From Methylobacterium symbioticum (GTDB taxonomy: Bacteria; Pseudomonadota; Alphaproteobacteria; Rhizobiales; Beijerinckiaceae): a stretch of DNA of 64,000 bases. The stretch is taken from positions 35,028 to 99,027 of the forward strand of contig NZ_CABFPH010000010.1 in NCBI RefSeq assembly GCF_902141845.1, written 5' to 3'. Shown one piece after another: positions 41,478 to 49,924 of this stretch. Each line of letters begins with the position of its first letter. Within the stretch, counting starts at the first letter, position 1. Position numbers and translations under genes: made by a program. The notes under the pieces are model-generated. The model worked only from the letters and a program-made list of their open reading frames with translations. It ran no database searches and was not told the origin of the DNA.

Positions 41478-42149
41478 ATGGCCGATTATCGCGAGATCAG
41501 TGTGGCCGGCGAGGATCGCGGCGCCCGCAAGCCGGCCCAACGCCGGAGCGCCCCGCCGCGCCGGGCCGCCGCCGTCCAGGCCGTGGACTGGCGCGGCCTG
41601 GGCCTCGGCCTCGCCCGCTACGGCCGCGCCCGCCCCGCGACGGTCCTGGGGGCGCTGGCGGCGCTCGGCGCCGTGGTGGTGGTCTGCCTGAACGCCCTCG
41701 GCTCGCAGAGCGGCCGCCATCCCGCGCCGATCCTGCCGAAGGTCGCCGTCCGCCAGGATGCGCCGCGCGAGGCGAAGGTGCCGCCGGTGGAGAAGCTGGC
41801 CGACGAGGCCCGCGCCGCCCCGCGTACCCCGGACCGTCCGCAGGAGGCCGCCGCCAAGCCCACCCGCGACCCGATCGCCGCGCTGATCCGCCAGGAGGAG
41901 ACCACCGCCTCGGTGACGCCGAAGGCGGACCGGCCCGAGAAGACGGACAAGGGGGACAAGGCCGACAAGTCCGTGCTGCAGGCGCAGCGCGCCCTGAACA
42001 AGCTCGGCTACGGGCCCCTCAAGGCCGACGGCCTGATCGGCCCGGGCACCCGCGCCGCGATCGAGAAGTTCGAGCGCGACCGCAAGCTGCCCGTGAAGGG
42101 CGAGGCCGCGGGCCGGACGCTGAAGGAGCTCGCCGCCCGCGCCGGGTAA
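41478..42149 (+). CDS. Membrane-anchored peptidoglycan-binding protein
   Basis: A 223-residue protein. A cytoplasmic basic N-terminus precedes one transmembrane helix (ATVLGALAALGAVVVVCLNAL), a long periplasmic charged linker (ETTASVTPKADRPEKTDKGD) and a C-terminal PG_binding_1 domain (QAQRALNKLGYGPLKADGLI, TRAAIEKFERDRKLP). It starts 11 bp after the DivJ-like kinase gene with its own GAGG, so it is almost certainly co-transcribed and may tether or sense the wall for that kinase. Confidence 0.85.
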   Translation: MADYREISVAGEDRGARKPAQRRSAPPRRAAAVQAVDWRGLGLGLARYGRARPATVLGALAALGAVVVVCLNALGSQSGRHPAPILPKVAVRQDAPREAKVPPVEKLADEARAAPRTPDRPQEAAAKPTRDPIAALIRQEETTASVTPKADRPEKTDKGDKADKSVLQAQRALNKLGYGPLKADGLIGPGTRAAIEKFERDRKLPVKGEAAGRTLKELAARAG

Positions 42150-42228
42150 GGCGGGGCCCGCGCCCCGCGCCTTGCCTCGGCCGGCGGATGCGCGCATGGG
42201 CCCGCGGATCGCTCCCCCGGAGACACCG

Positions 42229-42570
42229 ATGCCGCGCCTGCGCTCCGACTTCCTCGTCTCGGCCCATCTGCGCCGCCTGAACGATGCGACCATCCCGGCG
42301 GCGCTGCGCCGCCGCGGCGCCGCCGAGGCCGGCGCGATCTTCGTGAAGGTCGACCGCCTCGACGGCAGCGCCGATCTCTACGGGCCGGCCCCGCAGGCCC
42401 TGTTCGAGGCGGAGGATTCCGGCGCGCGCCGCTTCAGCCCCCTGCTTCAGGGCGCCAGCCCGCTCGACGTGGAGGAGCGCCTCGCCAAGGAGATCCGCTT
42501 CGATTCGGATCTGTGGATCATCGAGATCGACGATCGCGCGGGGCGGCATTTCCTGGATCTGGCGGAGTAG
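42229..42570 (+). CDS. DUF1491 family protein
   Basis: A 113-residue protein. PRLRSDFLVSAHLRRLNDAT, then AGAIFVKVDRLDGSADLYGP and RLAKEIRFDSDLWIIEIDDR are typical of DUF1491, found almost only in Alphaproteobacteria. Function unknown. It closes the kinase/peptidoglycan-binding gene run and is convergent with mqsA (13 bp apart). Confidence 0.88.
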   Translation: MPRLRSDFLVSAHLRRLNDATIPAALRRRGAAEAGAIFVKVDRLDGSADLYGPAPQALFEAEDSGARRFSPLLQGASPLDVEERLAKEIRFDSDLWIIEIDDRAGRHFLDLAE

Positions 42571-42583
42571 CGCGCAGCGGCGG

Positions 42584-43018
42584 TCAGCGCGATGCGTTCT
42601 GAAGAGTGCCGGCCGCCTCCGCGGCGATCTGCGCCATCTCCTCGGGATGCCGCGCGAGCAGGCGCAGCAGGTTCGTCATGCCACGGCTGGCGACAACCTC
42701 CCCGCTCTCGTACTTCTGAAAGGCGCGCGGCCCGCCACCGAGAAGGCGGCCAGCCTCCGCCTGGGAGAGTCGGAGCCGCCTGCGCAGGCGCGCGACCTCG
42801 TCCGGGCCGGCAAGGTTCTCGACCTCGGCCTTCAGCGTCGCGAGGTGGCGGTCCGAGACCTTGAGATCGGCCCGGGTGAAGACGCTCTCATCGCCGGCAT
42901 CGCTGTACCAGCCCGGCATGTCGAACGTTCGGCCGCGCCCCTTGTACGTGATGGTGAAAGGACGGACGTCCCGCCGCATCGGCTGGCCGCTGAGCGGGCA
43001 GAGCGGTGCATCAGCCAT
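42584..43018 (-). CDS. mqsA: MqsA-family antitoxin
   Basis: A 144-residue antitoxin. The C-terminal HTH (VARLRRRLRLSQAEAGRLLG, RAFQKYESGEVVASRGMTNL, LLARHPEEM) aligns with E. coli MqsA. The N-terminal domain keeps the first Cys-Pro (LCPLSGQPM) but lacks the other three zinc cysteines, so it is a zinc-free variant. Its start overlaps the toxin stop by 8 bp, giving the toxin-first order of mqsRA. Confidence 0.88.
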   Translation of the reverse strand: MADAPLCPLSGQPMRRDVRPFTITYKGRGRTFDMPGWYSDAGDESVFTRADLKVSDRHLATLKAEVENLAGPDEVARLRRRLRLSQAEAGRLLGGGPRAFQKYESGEVVASRGMTNLLRLLARHPEEMAQIAAEAAGTLQNASR

Positions 43019-43325
43019 CCGACTTCTCCTTGAACGAGAGCAACAGGAACTCGGTCACGAGGTCGGCTCGGAACTTGACGTAGAGGAGCCCAGCTTCAGA
43101 GGGTACATGGTAGACATCCTGCCATTCGCGATGATCTGCATACGAGGTCATGGATTTCGCGAAGTGCTTGCGCTCAATCGTCTGGATTGCAGTAACGACG
43201 TCCGGCGAAGAGAATCCGAGTGCAGCCGCGCTCCGCAGGGCGGATCCGGTAATGCTGAAGCGCGAGGACCGGGCCCAGGCCCGGACCGCGTCCAGATCGT
43301 AGGTCGGCTTCCGCTTCTCCGTCAC
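43011..43325 (-). CDS. mqsR: MqsR-family mRNA interferase toxin
   Basis: A 104-residue RelE-like RNase. FAKSMTSYADHREWQDVYHV, then GLLYVKFRADLVTEFLLLSF closely match E. coli MqsR (KSMTTYSDHTIWQDVY...SFKEK); the KSMT-Y-DH core and the C-terminal SFKEK are intact. The GTG at 43325 gives the family length; a longer reading begins with unrelated sequence overlapping dgcA. A palindrome lies just upstream. Confidence 0.9.
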   Translation of the reverse strand: MTEKRKPTYDLDAVRAWARSSRFSITGSALRSAAALGFSSPDVVTAIQTIERKHFAKSMTSYADHREWQDVYHVPSEAGLLYVKFRADLVTEFLLLSFKEKSDG

Positions 43326-43335
43326 GGCCGCACGA

Positions 43336-43348
43336 CACCAATATGGTG
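43336..43348. promoter_or_regulatory. Candidate operator of mqsRA
   Basis: CACCA-ATA-TGGTG is an inverted repeat 10 bp upstream of the mqsR start. On the minus strand it overlaps a CATATT hexamer that could be the -10. E. coli MqsA binds a similar short palindrome (AACCT-N-AGGTT), so autoregulation here is plausible. Confidence 0.45.
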
Positions 43349-43377
43349 CAGGACCGCGCGCAATGCCAGTGCCTGCC

Positions 43378-44367
43378 TCACCCCCACAGGGCCGGCTCGG
43401 GCGGATGAATCGTGCTGCCCTCGAAATGCAGGGCCGGCTCGCGGTCGCGGGCGAGCAGGAGCGGGCCATCGAGATCGACATAGTCGGCGTGGTGGGCGAG
43501 CAGCATGGCCGGCGCCATGGCGAGCGAGGTGCCGACCATGCAGCCGATCATCAGGGAGAGGCCGCGCGCCCGCGCCTCATGCGCGAGCATCACCGCCTCG
43601 GTGAGGCCGCCGGTCTTGTCGAGCTTGATGTTGATCGCGTCGTAGCGGCCGCTGAGCGCGTCGAGGCCGGCCCGGTCGTGCAGGCTCTCGTCGGCGCAGA
43701 TCGGGATGCTGCGCGCGATCTCCCCGAGCAGGGCGTCCTCGCTCGCGGGCAGCGGCTGCTCGATCAGGCCGACGCCGGCGGTCGCGCAGGCCGCGAGGTT
43801 GGCCTCGAGCGTCTCCGGGCGCCACGCCTCGTTGGCATCGACGATCAGGCGCGAATCCGGCGCGCCGCGGCGCACGGCGGCGATGCGCTCGGGGTCGCCC
43901 GCGCCGCCGAGCTTCACCTTGAGGAGCGGCCGGGCGGAAGCCGCGCGGGCGGCCGCCTCCATGCTCTCCGGCGTACCGAGGCTGAGGGTGTAGGCGGTGA
44001 CCGCGGCCTGCGGCGGCGACAGGCCGAGGATCTCCCAGGCCGGCCGGCCGATCGTCTTGGCCTCAAGGTCGAGCAGCGCGCAATCGAGGGCGTTGCGGGC
44101 CGCGCCCGCGGGCAGCCGGGTGAGCAGTTCGGTCCGGGTCAGCCCCGCGGCGACCGCCTCTGCTTGCGCCTCGATCAGGGCCGCGACGCTCTCCACGCTC
44201 TCGCCGTAGCGGGCGTAGGGGACGCACTCGCCCTGGCCGGCCGCGTGCAGGGTCTCGTCCGCGACCCGGGCGACGACCACGGCCGCCTCGGTGCGGCTGC
44301 CGCGGGAGATGGTGAAGGCGCCCGCGATCGGGAAGCGCTCGACGGAGACGGTGAGGCGGCGGGTCAT
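43378..44367 (-). CDS. dgcA: N-acetyl-D-glutamate racemase DgcA (dipeptide-epimerase-type enolase)
   Basis: A 329-residue enolase-superfamily enzyme of the Ala-Glu epimerase group. The catalytic Lys pair region is LLKVKLGGAGD and NIKLDKTGGL; metal ligands are in IVDANEAW, LIEQPLP and CADESLHD. Next to dgcN this matches the two-step D-glutamate route in which DgcN acetylates D-Glu and DgcA racemises the product. Without that neighbour it would be called L-Ala-D/L-Glu epimerase, which remains possible. It starts 10 bp after the dgcN stop. Confidence 0.82.
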   Translation of the reverse strand: MTRRLTVSVERFPIAGAFTISRGSRTEAAVVVARVADETLHAAGQGECVPYARYGESVESVAALIEAQAEAVAAGLTRTELLTRLPAGAARNALDCALLDLEAKTIGRPAWEILGLSPPQAAVTAYTLSLGTPESMEAAARAASARPLLKVKLGGAGDPERIAAVRRGAPDSRLIVDANEAWRPETLEANLAACATAGVGLIEQPLPASEDALLGEIARSIPICADESLHDRAGLDALSGRYDAINIKLDKTGGLTEAVMLAHEARARGLSLMIGCMVGTSLAMAPAMLLAHHADYVDLDGPLLLARDREPALHFEGSTIHPPEPALWG

Positions 44368-44377
44368 GGCGCCGTCC

Positions 44378-45400
44378 TCAGCCCACGCTCGCGGCCGGGA
44401 ACTCGGCGACGATCCGGTCGACCAGCCCCTCGACGCCGAAGCGCACCGGATCGGTCGCCGGCAGGCCGTGCTCGGCGGCGAGGTCGTCCAGAAGCTTGCG
44501 CGCCTCGGCTTCCCCGAGGGCCTGCGTGTTCACGGCGATGCCCACCGGGCGGATGTCCGGATTCGTGAGACAGCCGAGCTGCACCGTGAGGTCGATGACC
44601 TCCTGTATGGTCGGCAGCCTGTGTCCGACGCCGCGCATCGTCGTGCGGGTCGGCTCGTGGCAGACCACGAAGGCGTCGGCCTGCGCCCCGTGCAGGAGGC
44701 CGAGGCTCACGCCCGCGAACGAGGGATGGAAGAGCGAGCCCTGGCCCTCGATCAGGTCCCAGTGCCGCGGATCGGCGGCCGGCGCGATCCACTCGACGGC
44801 GCCGGAGATGAAGTCGGCCACCACCGCGTCGATGGCCACGCCCCGCCCCGAGATGAACACCCCGGTCTGGCCGGTGGCGCGGAAATCGGCGTCGAGGCCG
44901 CGCGCGCGCATGCCCTTCTCCAGCGCCAGCACCGTGTACTTCTTCCCCACCGAGCAGTCGGTGCCGACGGTGAGGAGCCGCAGGCCGGGCCGCCTGGTGC
45001 CCTTGCCGGTGGCGAAGGTCTCGCTGGTGTGGCGCACGTCGTGGAGCTGGCGGCCGTTGCGTTGCGCGGCCTCGGCGATCGCCGGCACGGCGCCGAGCCG
45101 GGCATGCAGACCGCTCGCCACGTCGAGCCCGGCATCGAGCGCCGCGACGATCTCGGAGACCCAGTGCTCGGGCAGCACGCCGCCGGCATTGGCGACGCCG
45201 ATCACCATCGTGCGGCAGCCCTGGGCGACCGCCTCGTCGAGCGTCAGGTCGGGGATGCCGAGATCGGCCGCGCAGCCGGGCAGGCGCATCTGGCCGACGC
45301 ACCAGTCGGGGCGCCAGTCGGCGATGCCGTAGGCGGTCTTGGCGGCCAGCCTGTCCGGAACGTCGCCGAGGAACATCAGGTAGGGTGTGGCGATCTGCAT
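44378..45400 (-). CDS. dgcN: D-glutamate N-acetyltransferase DgcN (DUF1611)
   Basis: A 340-residue DUF1611 protein with a P-loop-like GTDCSVGKKYTVLALEKGM, and RATGQTGVFISGRGVAIDAV and LIEGQGSLFHPSFAGVSLGL. Proteins of this family next to the epimerase have been shown to be D-Glu N-acetyltransferases in D-glutamate catabolism. ATG 45400 begins where family similarity starts (QIATPYLMFLGDVPDRLAAK). It is the first gene of a two-gene operon. Confidence 0.83.
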   Translation of the reverse strand: MQIATPYLMFLGDVPDRLAAKTAYGIADWRPDWCVGQMRLPGCAADLGIPDLTLDEAVAQGCRTMVIGVANAGGVLPEHWVSEIVAALDAGLDVASGLHARLGAVPAIAEAAQRNGRQLHDVRHTSETFATGKGTRRPGLRLLTVGTDCSVGKKYTVLALEKGMRARGLDADFRATGQTGVFISGRGVAIDAVVADFISGAVEWIAPAADPRHWDLIEGQGSLFHPSFAGVSLGLLHGAQADAFVVCHEPTRTTMRGVGHRLPTIQEVIDLTVQLGCLTNPDIRPVGIAVNTQALGEAEARKLLDDLAAEHGLPATDPVRFGVEGLVDRIVAEFPAASVG

Positions 45401-45604
45401 GCGCTGCGCTCCCGGAAGCGCGCCGAGCCCCGCGCGCCAGTTCCCGCTCTCCCGGTGTCTACGCAGGAACCGCGCCCCGGGGCAACGCGCGGGCGGCGGG
45501 GATGTCGCCCGGCGGATGTGATGCGCGTCGGGCGCGTCGGCCCTTGCGGTCCCGCGCGATGTGCGCTGTCCTCCGGGATACGCAGCGGGAGACTGGATTC
45601 CTCC

Positions 45605-46252
45605 ATGAAGATGTACGGCAACTGGCGCTCGGCCGCCGCCTTCCGGGTCCGGATCGCCCTGAAGCTGAAGGGACTCGCCTACGAGGAGACCTTCATCGAC
45701 CTCGATGCGGGCGACCAGCACAAGCCGGAATTCCGGGCGATCAACCCGCAGGGCGCGGTCCCGGCGCTGTTCGACGGCGACGGGCCGCCCCTCACCCAGT
45801 CGCTGGCCATCCTGGACTATCTGGAGGAGACCAAGGGCGGCGTGAGGCTGCTGCCGGAAGATCCCCGCGCCCGGGCCCGGGCCCGCTCTCTGGCCCAGGT
45901 GGTGGCCTGCGATACCCATCCGCTCTACGTGCCGCGGGTGCGCACCTATCTGATGGAGGCCTACGGCCTGCCCAAGGAGCGCATGATGGAATTCGTGCGC
46001 CACAGCTTCGAGACCGGGCTGAAGACCCTGGAGACGCGGCTCGCGGACGAGCCCGGCACCGGCCGCTTCTGCCAGGGCGACGCGATCAGCCACGCCGACC
46101 TCTGCCTCGTCAGCCTCTGGGTCGGCACCAAGATCTTCGCGGTGCCGACCGAGCCCTACCCGACCGTGGCCCGGATCGCCGAGGCGATCCTCGCGCTGCC
46201 GGAGGTGCAGGCGGCGCACCCGCTGCGCCAGCCCGGCGCGCCGACGTCCTGA
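45605..46252 (+). CDS. Zeta-class GST / maleylacetoacetate isomerase-like protein
   Basis: A 215-residue glutathione-S-transferase fold. MKMYGNWRSAAAFRVRIALK matches the zeta start, but the SSC active-site triplet is SAA, so the catalytic Cys and second Ser are missing. INPQGAVPAL and LTQSLAILDYLEE (glutathione site), and HADLCLVSLWVGT are kept. Isomerase activity is therefore doubtful and a dehalogenase- or peroxidase-like role is possible. No tyrosine-degradation genes lie nearby. A GGATTCCTCC site sits just upstream. Confidence 0.75.
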   Translation: MKMYGNWRSAAAFRVRIALKLKGLAYEETFIDLDAGDQHKPEFRAINPQGAVPALFDGDGPPLTQSLAILDYLEETKGGVRLLPEDPRARARARSLAQVVACDTHPLYVPRVRTYLMEAYGLPKERMMEFVRHSFETGLKTLETRLADEPGTGRFCQGDAISHADLCLVSLWVGTKIFAVPTEPYPTVARIAEAILALPEVQAAHPLRQPGAPTS

Positions 46253-46346
46253 GGGTGGCCGAGCCCGGCCGGGGCGATCGAGGGTCGGGGGCGCGGAGGC
46301 CTGCCCGGCGGATCGGGCCGCCTCGGCGCAACCGCCTGGAACCGTT

Positions 46347-46365
46347 CCGATTGCAATGCGATCGG
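46347..46365. repeat. 19-bp dispersed intergenic motif, copy 2
   Basis: CCGATTGCAATGCGATCGG differs from 32397-32415 at one base. It lies 88 bp upstream of the NDH-2 gene, followed by TCTAAA six bases later. It may be a regulatory site or a short dispersed repeat. Confidence 0.6.
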
Positions 46366-46452
46366 AAACGATTCTAAAGCGCAGTTCGCCGAAGCGGATA
46401 CCGGTCGGCGCGAGCGCGCGCGACACGATTTCGGGGTCCGAGGGGAGCATCG

Positions 46453-47784
46453 ATGGTACCTGCCGAGAGCCAAGCCGGCCTGCACCGCATCGTCGTGGTC
46501 GGGGGCGGCGCCGCCGGCCTGCAGCTCGCGACGCAGCTCGGGGATTCCCTCGGGCGGAAGGGCAAGGCCCACGTCACCCTCGTCGACCGCGCCCGCACCC
46601 ATATCTGGAAGCCGCTGCTGCACGAGGTGGCGGCCGGCAGCCTCGATGTCGGCCACCACGCGGTCGACTACCTGCACCACGCCCACGAGCATCAGTTCCG
46701 CTACCGTATCGGCGAGATGGTCGGGCTCGACCGGGCGGCGCGCACCATCCAGCTCGCGGCGAGCCACGACGCCGAGGGGCGCGAGGTGACGCCCGAGCGC
46801 GCCGTTCCCTACGACACGCTGGTGATGGCGGTGGGCTCCACCACCAACGATTTCGGCACGCCCGGCGTCGCCGAGCACGCCATCGCCCTCGACACCCAGA
46901 ACCAGGCGGTGCGCTTCCACCAGCGCCTCGTCAACGCGATGCTGCGCGCCCACACCCAGACCGGGCCGGTCCGGCCGGGCCAGCTCCACGTCACGGTGAT
47001 CGGCGCGGGCGCCACCGGCACCGAGCTCGCGGCCGAGCTCCACCGGACGCTGCGGCACGTGGTCTCGACCGGGCTCGATCGGATCGATCCGGACAAGGAC
47101 CTCAAGATCACCCTGGTCGAGGCGGCCGACCGCATCCTGCCGGCGGTGCCGCACCGGCTCTCGGCGGAGGTGATGGCGCTGCTCACCAAGATCGGCGTCG
47201 AGGTGCGGGTGCGCGCCCGCGTCACCGAGGTGCGCGCCGACGGCGTAGCGCTGGCCGACGGCGCCTTCATCCCCTCGGAGCTGGTGGTCTGGGCGGCGGG
47301 TGTGAAGGCGCCGCCCTTCCTCAAGGAGATCGGCGGCCTCGAGACCACGCGCACCAACCAGCTCGTGGTGACGCCGACGCTCCAGACGACGCGCGATCCC
47401 GACATCTTCGCGATCGGCGACTGCGCCTATCTGGTGGAGGCGGGCTCGGACACCCCGGTGCCGCCCCGCGCCCAGGCCGCGCATCAGCAGGCGAGCTACC
47501 TCGTCAAGCAGATCCCGGCGAAGATCGACGGCCGGCCGCTGATCCCGTTCAAGTACCGCGACTTCGGCTCGCTCGTGTCGCTGGGCGAGTACTCGACGGT
47601 CGGCAGCCTGATGGGCTTCATCCAGGGCAAGAACATGTTCATCGCCGGGCTGTTCGCGCGGCTGATGTACCGCTCGCTCTACAAGATGCACCAGCGGGCC
47701 CTGCACGGCACCTTCAAGACGGCCCTCGACGCCGTCGCCCGGGCGCTGACCCGGCGCACCGAGCCGCGGATCAAGCTGCACTGA
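46453..47784 (+). CDS. ndh: Type II NADH dehydrogenase (NDH-2)
   Basis: A 443-residue flavoprotein that oxidises NADH and reduces quinone without pumping protons. The FAD dinucleotide motif is RIVVVGGGAAGLQLATQLG, the NADH motif VTVIGAGATGTELAAELHRT, and the C-terminal FAD site FAIGDCAYL. The quinone-site AQAAHQQASYL (AQxAxQ type) and C-terminal amphipathic helices are kept. A copy of the 19-bp dispersed motif lies upstream, and the palindromic repeat lies downstream. Confidence 0.92.
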   Translation: MVPAESQAGLHRIVVVGGGAAGLQLATQLGDSLGRKGKAHVTLVDRARTHIWKPLLHEVAAGSLDVGHHAVDYLHHAHEHQFRYRIGEMVGLDRAARTIQLAASHDAEGREVTPERAVPYDTLVMAVGSTTNDFGTPGVAEHAIALDTQNQAVRFHQRLVNAMLRAHTQTGPVRPGQLHVTVIGAGATGTELAAELHRTLRHVVSTGLDRIDPDKDLKITLVEAADRILPAVPHRLSAEVMALLTKIGVEVRVRARVTEVRADGVALADGAFIPSELVVWAAGVKAPPFLKEIGGLETTRTNQLVVTPTLQTTRDPDIFAIGDCAYLVEAGSDTPVPPRAQAAHQQASYLVKQIPAKIDGRPLIPFKYRDFGSLVSLGEYSTVGSLMGFIQGKNMFIAGLFARLMYRSLYKMHQRALHGTFKTALDAVARALTRRTEPRIKLH

Positions 47785-47810
47785 GGAGACGCGGCCGCGG
47801 GCGGGGTCGC

Positions 47811-47912
47811 GGGATTCCGAAGGGATCATCCCTTCGGTGGGGTGCAGGGGCAAAGCCCCGGCAGGCGTTCCCGGACTCCGCCCGGACCCGCGCGAGGGAT
47901 GATCCCTCGCGA
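47811..47912. repeat. Dispersed intergenic palindromic repeat, copy 3 (inverted, composite)
   Basis: In reverse orientation to copies 1 and 2. It has a palindrome with arms CCGAAGGGAT and ATCCCTTCGG (47817-47837), a GGGGCAAAGCCCC stem and a further 9-bp-arm palindrome GCGAGGGAT-G-ATCCCTCGC (47892-47910). It lies between ndh and the EthD gene, both on the plus strand. Confidence 0.8.
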
Positions 47913-48010
47913 CACCCGCTCCTTCGGCGTCCGCCCGTTGCGTGCCGGGCCGTTCGGTGCTCCTGTCGCCGCGGCCCGCGCGAAGACGGGTCCGTCAGGA
48001 GAGACGTCCC

Positions 48011-48319
48011 ATGGTGCTCGTCAGCGTGATGTACCCGGCCGGCGGCCGGTTCGACATGGACTACTATCTCGGCCACCACATGCCGCTGGTGCGGGAGCGC
48101 TGGTCCTCCTTCGGCCTGCACGAGGCGAAGGTGGTCAAGGGCGTCTCGACGCCGGATGGCGGGGCCGCCCCCTTCCAGGTGATGGCGCTCCTGACCTGGG
48201 ACTCGGCCGACGCCTTCGCCAAGGCCGCGGCGGCGCACGGGCCGGAGATCTTCGGCGACATCCCGAAATTCACCGACCGGCAGGCGCAGGTCCAGATCAA
48301 CGCATTCCCCGAAGGCTGA
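48011..48319 (+). CDS. EthD family protein
   Basis: A 102-residue ferredoxin-like-fold protein. VSVMYPAGGRFDMDYYLGHH, MPLVRERWSSFGLHEAKVVKG and the C-terminal FGDIPKFTDRQAQVQINAF are EthD signatures. EthD was first seen in an ether-degradation cluster; most members have unknown roles, some as small cyclases or oxygenase partners. ATG 48011 lies ten bases after a GGAGAGA site. The next gene begins 4 bp after the stop. Confidence 0.88.
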   Translation: MVLVSVMYPAGGRFDMDYYLGHHMPLVRERWSSFGLHEAKVVKGVSTPDGGAAPFQVMALLTWDSADAFAKAAAAHGPEIFGDIPKFTDRQAQVQINAFPEG

Positions 48320-48323
48320 ACCC

Positions 48324-48635
48324 GTGATCGACATCGTCAAGGCGGTGCAGGAGAAGGATCCGAGCCTCGGATCCTACGTGATCGTGCTGCGCGGCGACTC
48401 TCGGGCGCTCGCGGCGCCCGACCGGCTGAACGCGGAGGCGCAAGGCTGGATCGCGGCGCAGGCGCCCGACGCCCGGCTCGTCCGGGTGACGATCGCGCTG
48501 GCGCCCCATCCGGGCGCCGCCCCGGCCGAGCGCACGGTGACGGTGCTCGCCTTCGGCGATGCGCGTCAGCTCGCGGCCTTTGCCACCGCCTGGACGGCCG
48601 ATCCGGAGCCCGAGGCGGAGATGCCGGCGGCGTGA
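48324..48635 (+). CDS. Hypothetical protein downstream of EthD
   Basis: A 103-residue protein starting at GTG, closely following the EthD gene. It contains VKAVQEKDPSLGSYVIVLRG, a central variable part and AERTVTVLAFGDARQLAAFA near the C-terminus. The end (about 70 bp) is antisense to the 3' end of the WaaL-like gene. The beta-alpha layout might be another dimeric alpha-beta barrel domain like EthD, but this is a guess. Confidence 0.55.
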   Translation: MIDIVKAVQEKDPSLGSYVIVLRGDSRALAAPDRLNAEAQGWIAAQAPDARLVRVTIALAPHPGAAPAERTVTVLAFGDARQLAAFATAWTADPEPEAEMPAA

Positions 48636-49924
48636 GGGGTCCGCCGCGCGGCCCAGCGCAGCCGCGCGGCCTCCAGGCCCCAGACCATGCCGAGCATCAT
48701 GTAGACGTGGCGCCACTTCTCGATGTCGATCTGCAGGGCCTGCAGGAAGAACATCAGCAGCGCCGGCCAGACGATCTGGGCATGGGCCCGGAACGGCGAG
48801 GGCCGGGCCATCAGGCGGAAGCCGACGAAGCCCGTGGCCAGGACGAGGCCGAGAAAGACCGCGCCGCCGAGCCAGCCGCCATTGGCGAAGCTGCCGATGA
48901 AGGAATTGTGCGGCTCCAGGCCGAAGATCAGGCGCCAATGCATCGGGCCCATGCCGAGCGGCATCTCGAGCAGCATGCCGATGCCGCGGATCTGGTTGCC
49001 GAAGCGCCCGGTCTCGCCTTCGTCGTAATCCTTGGTGACGGTGGCCCGCTCCAGGAACATCGTCCGCACGCTCTCGATGGAGAGCAGCGCGCAGAGGATG
49101 ACGATCCCGAGCACGAGGGTGGCGCCGACGAGGACCAGGATGCGCCGCCGCAGCCGCGGCGATTCGCAGGTGAGGTAGACCGCCCCGACCATCACCGCGG
49201 TCGCGACCACCGAGCCGGCCCAGGAGCCGCGGGAGAAGGACAGGAAGATGCCCGCGAGCAGGACGAGCAGGCTCAGGAAGGAGAGGACCGGCCGGCGCGT
49301 CTCCCCGGTGAGCAGGTTGCGCATCAGGTAGAGCGCGCCGAGGGTGAGGAAGGAGCCGAACACGTTCGGGTCCTGGAAGGTGCCGGACGCGCGGCCGTAC
49401 TTGTAGAACAGGTCCTCGACGCCGATCAGGCCGAGATAGCCCGCGATGCCGAGCACGGCCGAGAACAGGCAGCTCACGGTATAGGCCTGGAGCGCCAGTT
49501 CCATGCGGGACTGGGTCTCGTCGGCGAAGAACATCGCGAAGAAGATGCCCGTGACCGCGAGGTAGACGAGCTGGACCGTCCAAGTCACGGGCACGCTCTC
49601 GTCGAGATAGGGCATCAGCGCGAGGCCGATCGCGACGAGATAGAGCAGCAGCAGCCCCACCAGCGGCACCACGCCCCGGTGCAGGCGGAGGCCGAGGCAG
49701 AGCCAGAGCAGCATCGTCGGCAGCGCCACGAGGTCGTAGGGCGAGGCGTCCGAGAAGGCGAAGCAGGCGAAGAAGATGAAGGCGACGAACAGCGCCTTGG
49801 CGAGCCCGGTCACCAGCCGCAGCACGCGGATGCCGCCGGCGGGCGCCTGGCCTGGACGGGCGCTCTCCCGCCGGGCGGGCGGCCGGCCCGGCACGGAATG
49901 TCCGATCGCGAGACTGGAGCTCAT
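48566..49924 (-). CDS. O-antigen ligase/polymerase-like (WaaL/Wzy) membrane protein
   Basis: A 452-residue protein with about 11 transmembrane helices. The large loop bears FGNQIRGIGMLLEMPLGMGP and LIFGLEPHNSFIGSFANGGW; PHNSFI is the hallmark of the Wzy_C/O-antigen ligase family. YGRASGTFQDPNVFGSFLTL and ILLS-like FLSFSRGSWAG are also typical. Such proteins join or polymerise surface glycans in the periplasm. No other glycan genes flank it. The last 70 bp overlap the convergent small gene. Confidence 0.82.
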   Translation of the reverse strand: MSSSLAIGHSVPGRPPARRESARPGQAPAGGIRVLRLVTGLAKALFVAFIFFACFAFSDASPYDLVALPTMLLWLCLGLRLHRGVVPLVGLLLLYLVAIGLALMPYLDESVPVTWTVQLVYLAVTGIFFAMFFADETQSRMELALQAYTVSCLFSAVLGIAGYLGLIGVEDLFYKYGRASGTFQDPNVFGSFLTLGALYLMRNLLTGETRRPVLSFLSLLVLLAGIFLSFSRGSWAGSVVATAVMVGAVYLTCESPRLRRRILVLVGATLVLGIVILCALLSIESVRTMFLERATVTKDYDEGETGRFGNQIRGIGMLLEMPLGMGPMHWRLIFGLEPHNSFIGSFANGGWLGGAVFLGLVLATGFVGFRLMARPSPFRAHAQIVWPALLMFFLQALQIDIEKWRHVYMMLGMVWGLEAARLRWAARRTPHAAGISASGSGSAVQAVAKAAS

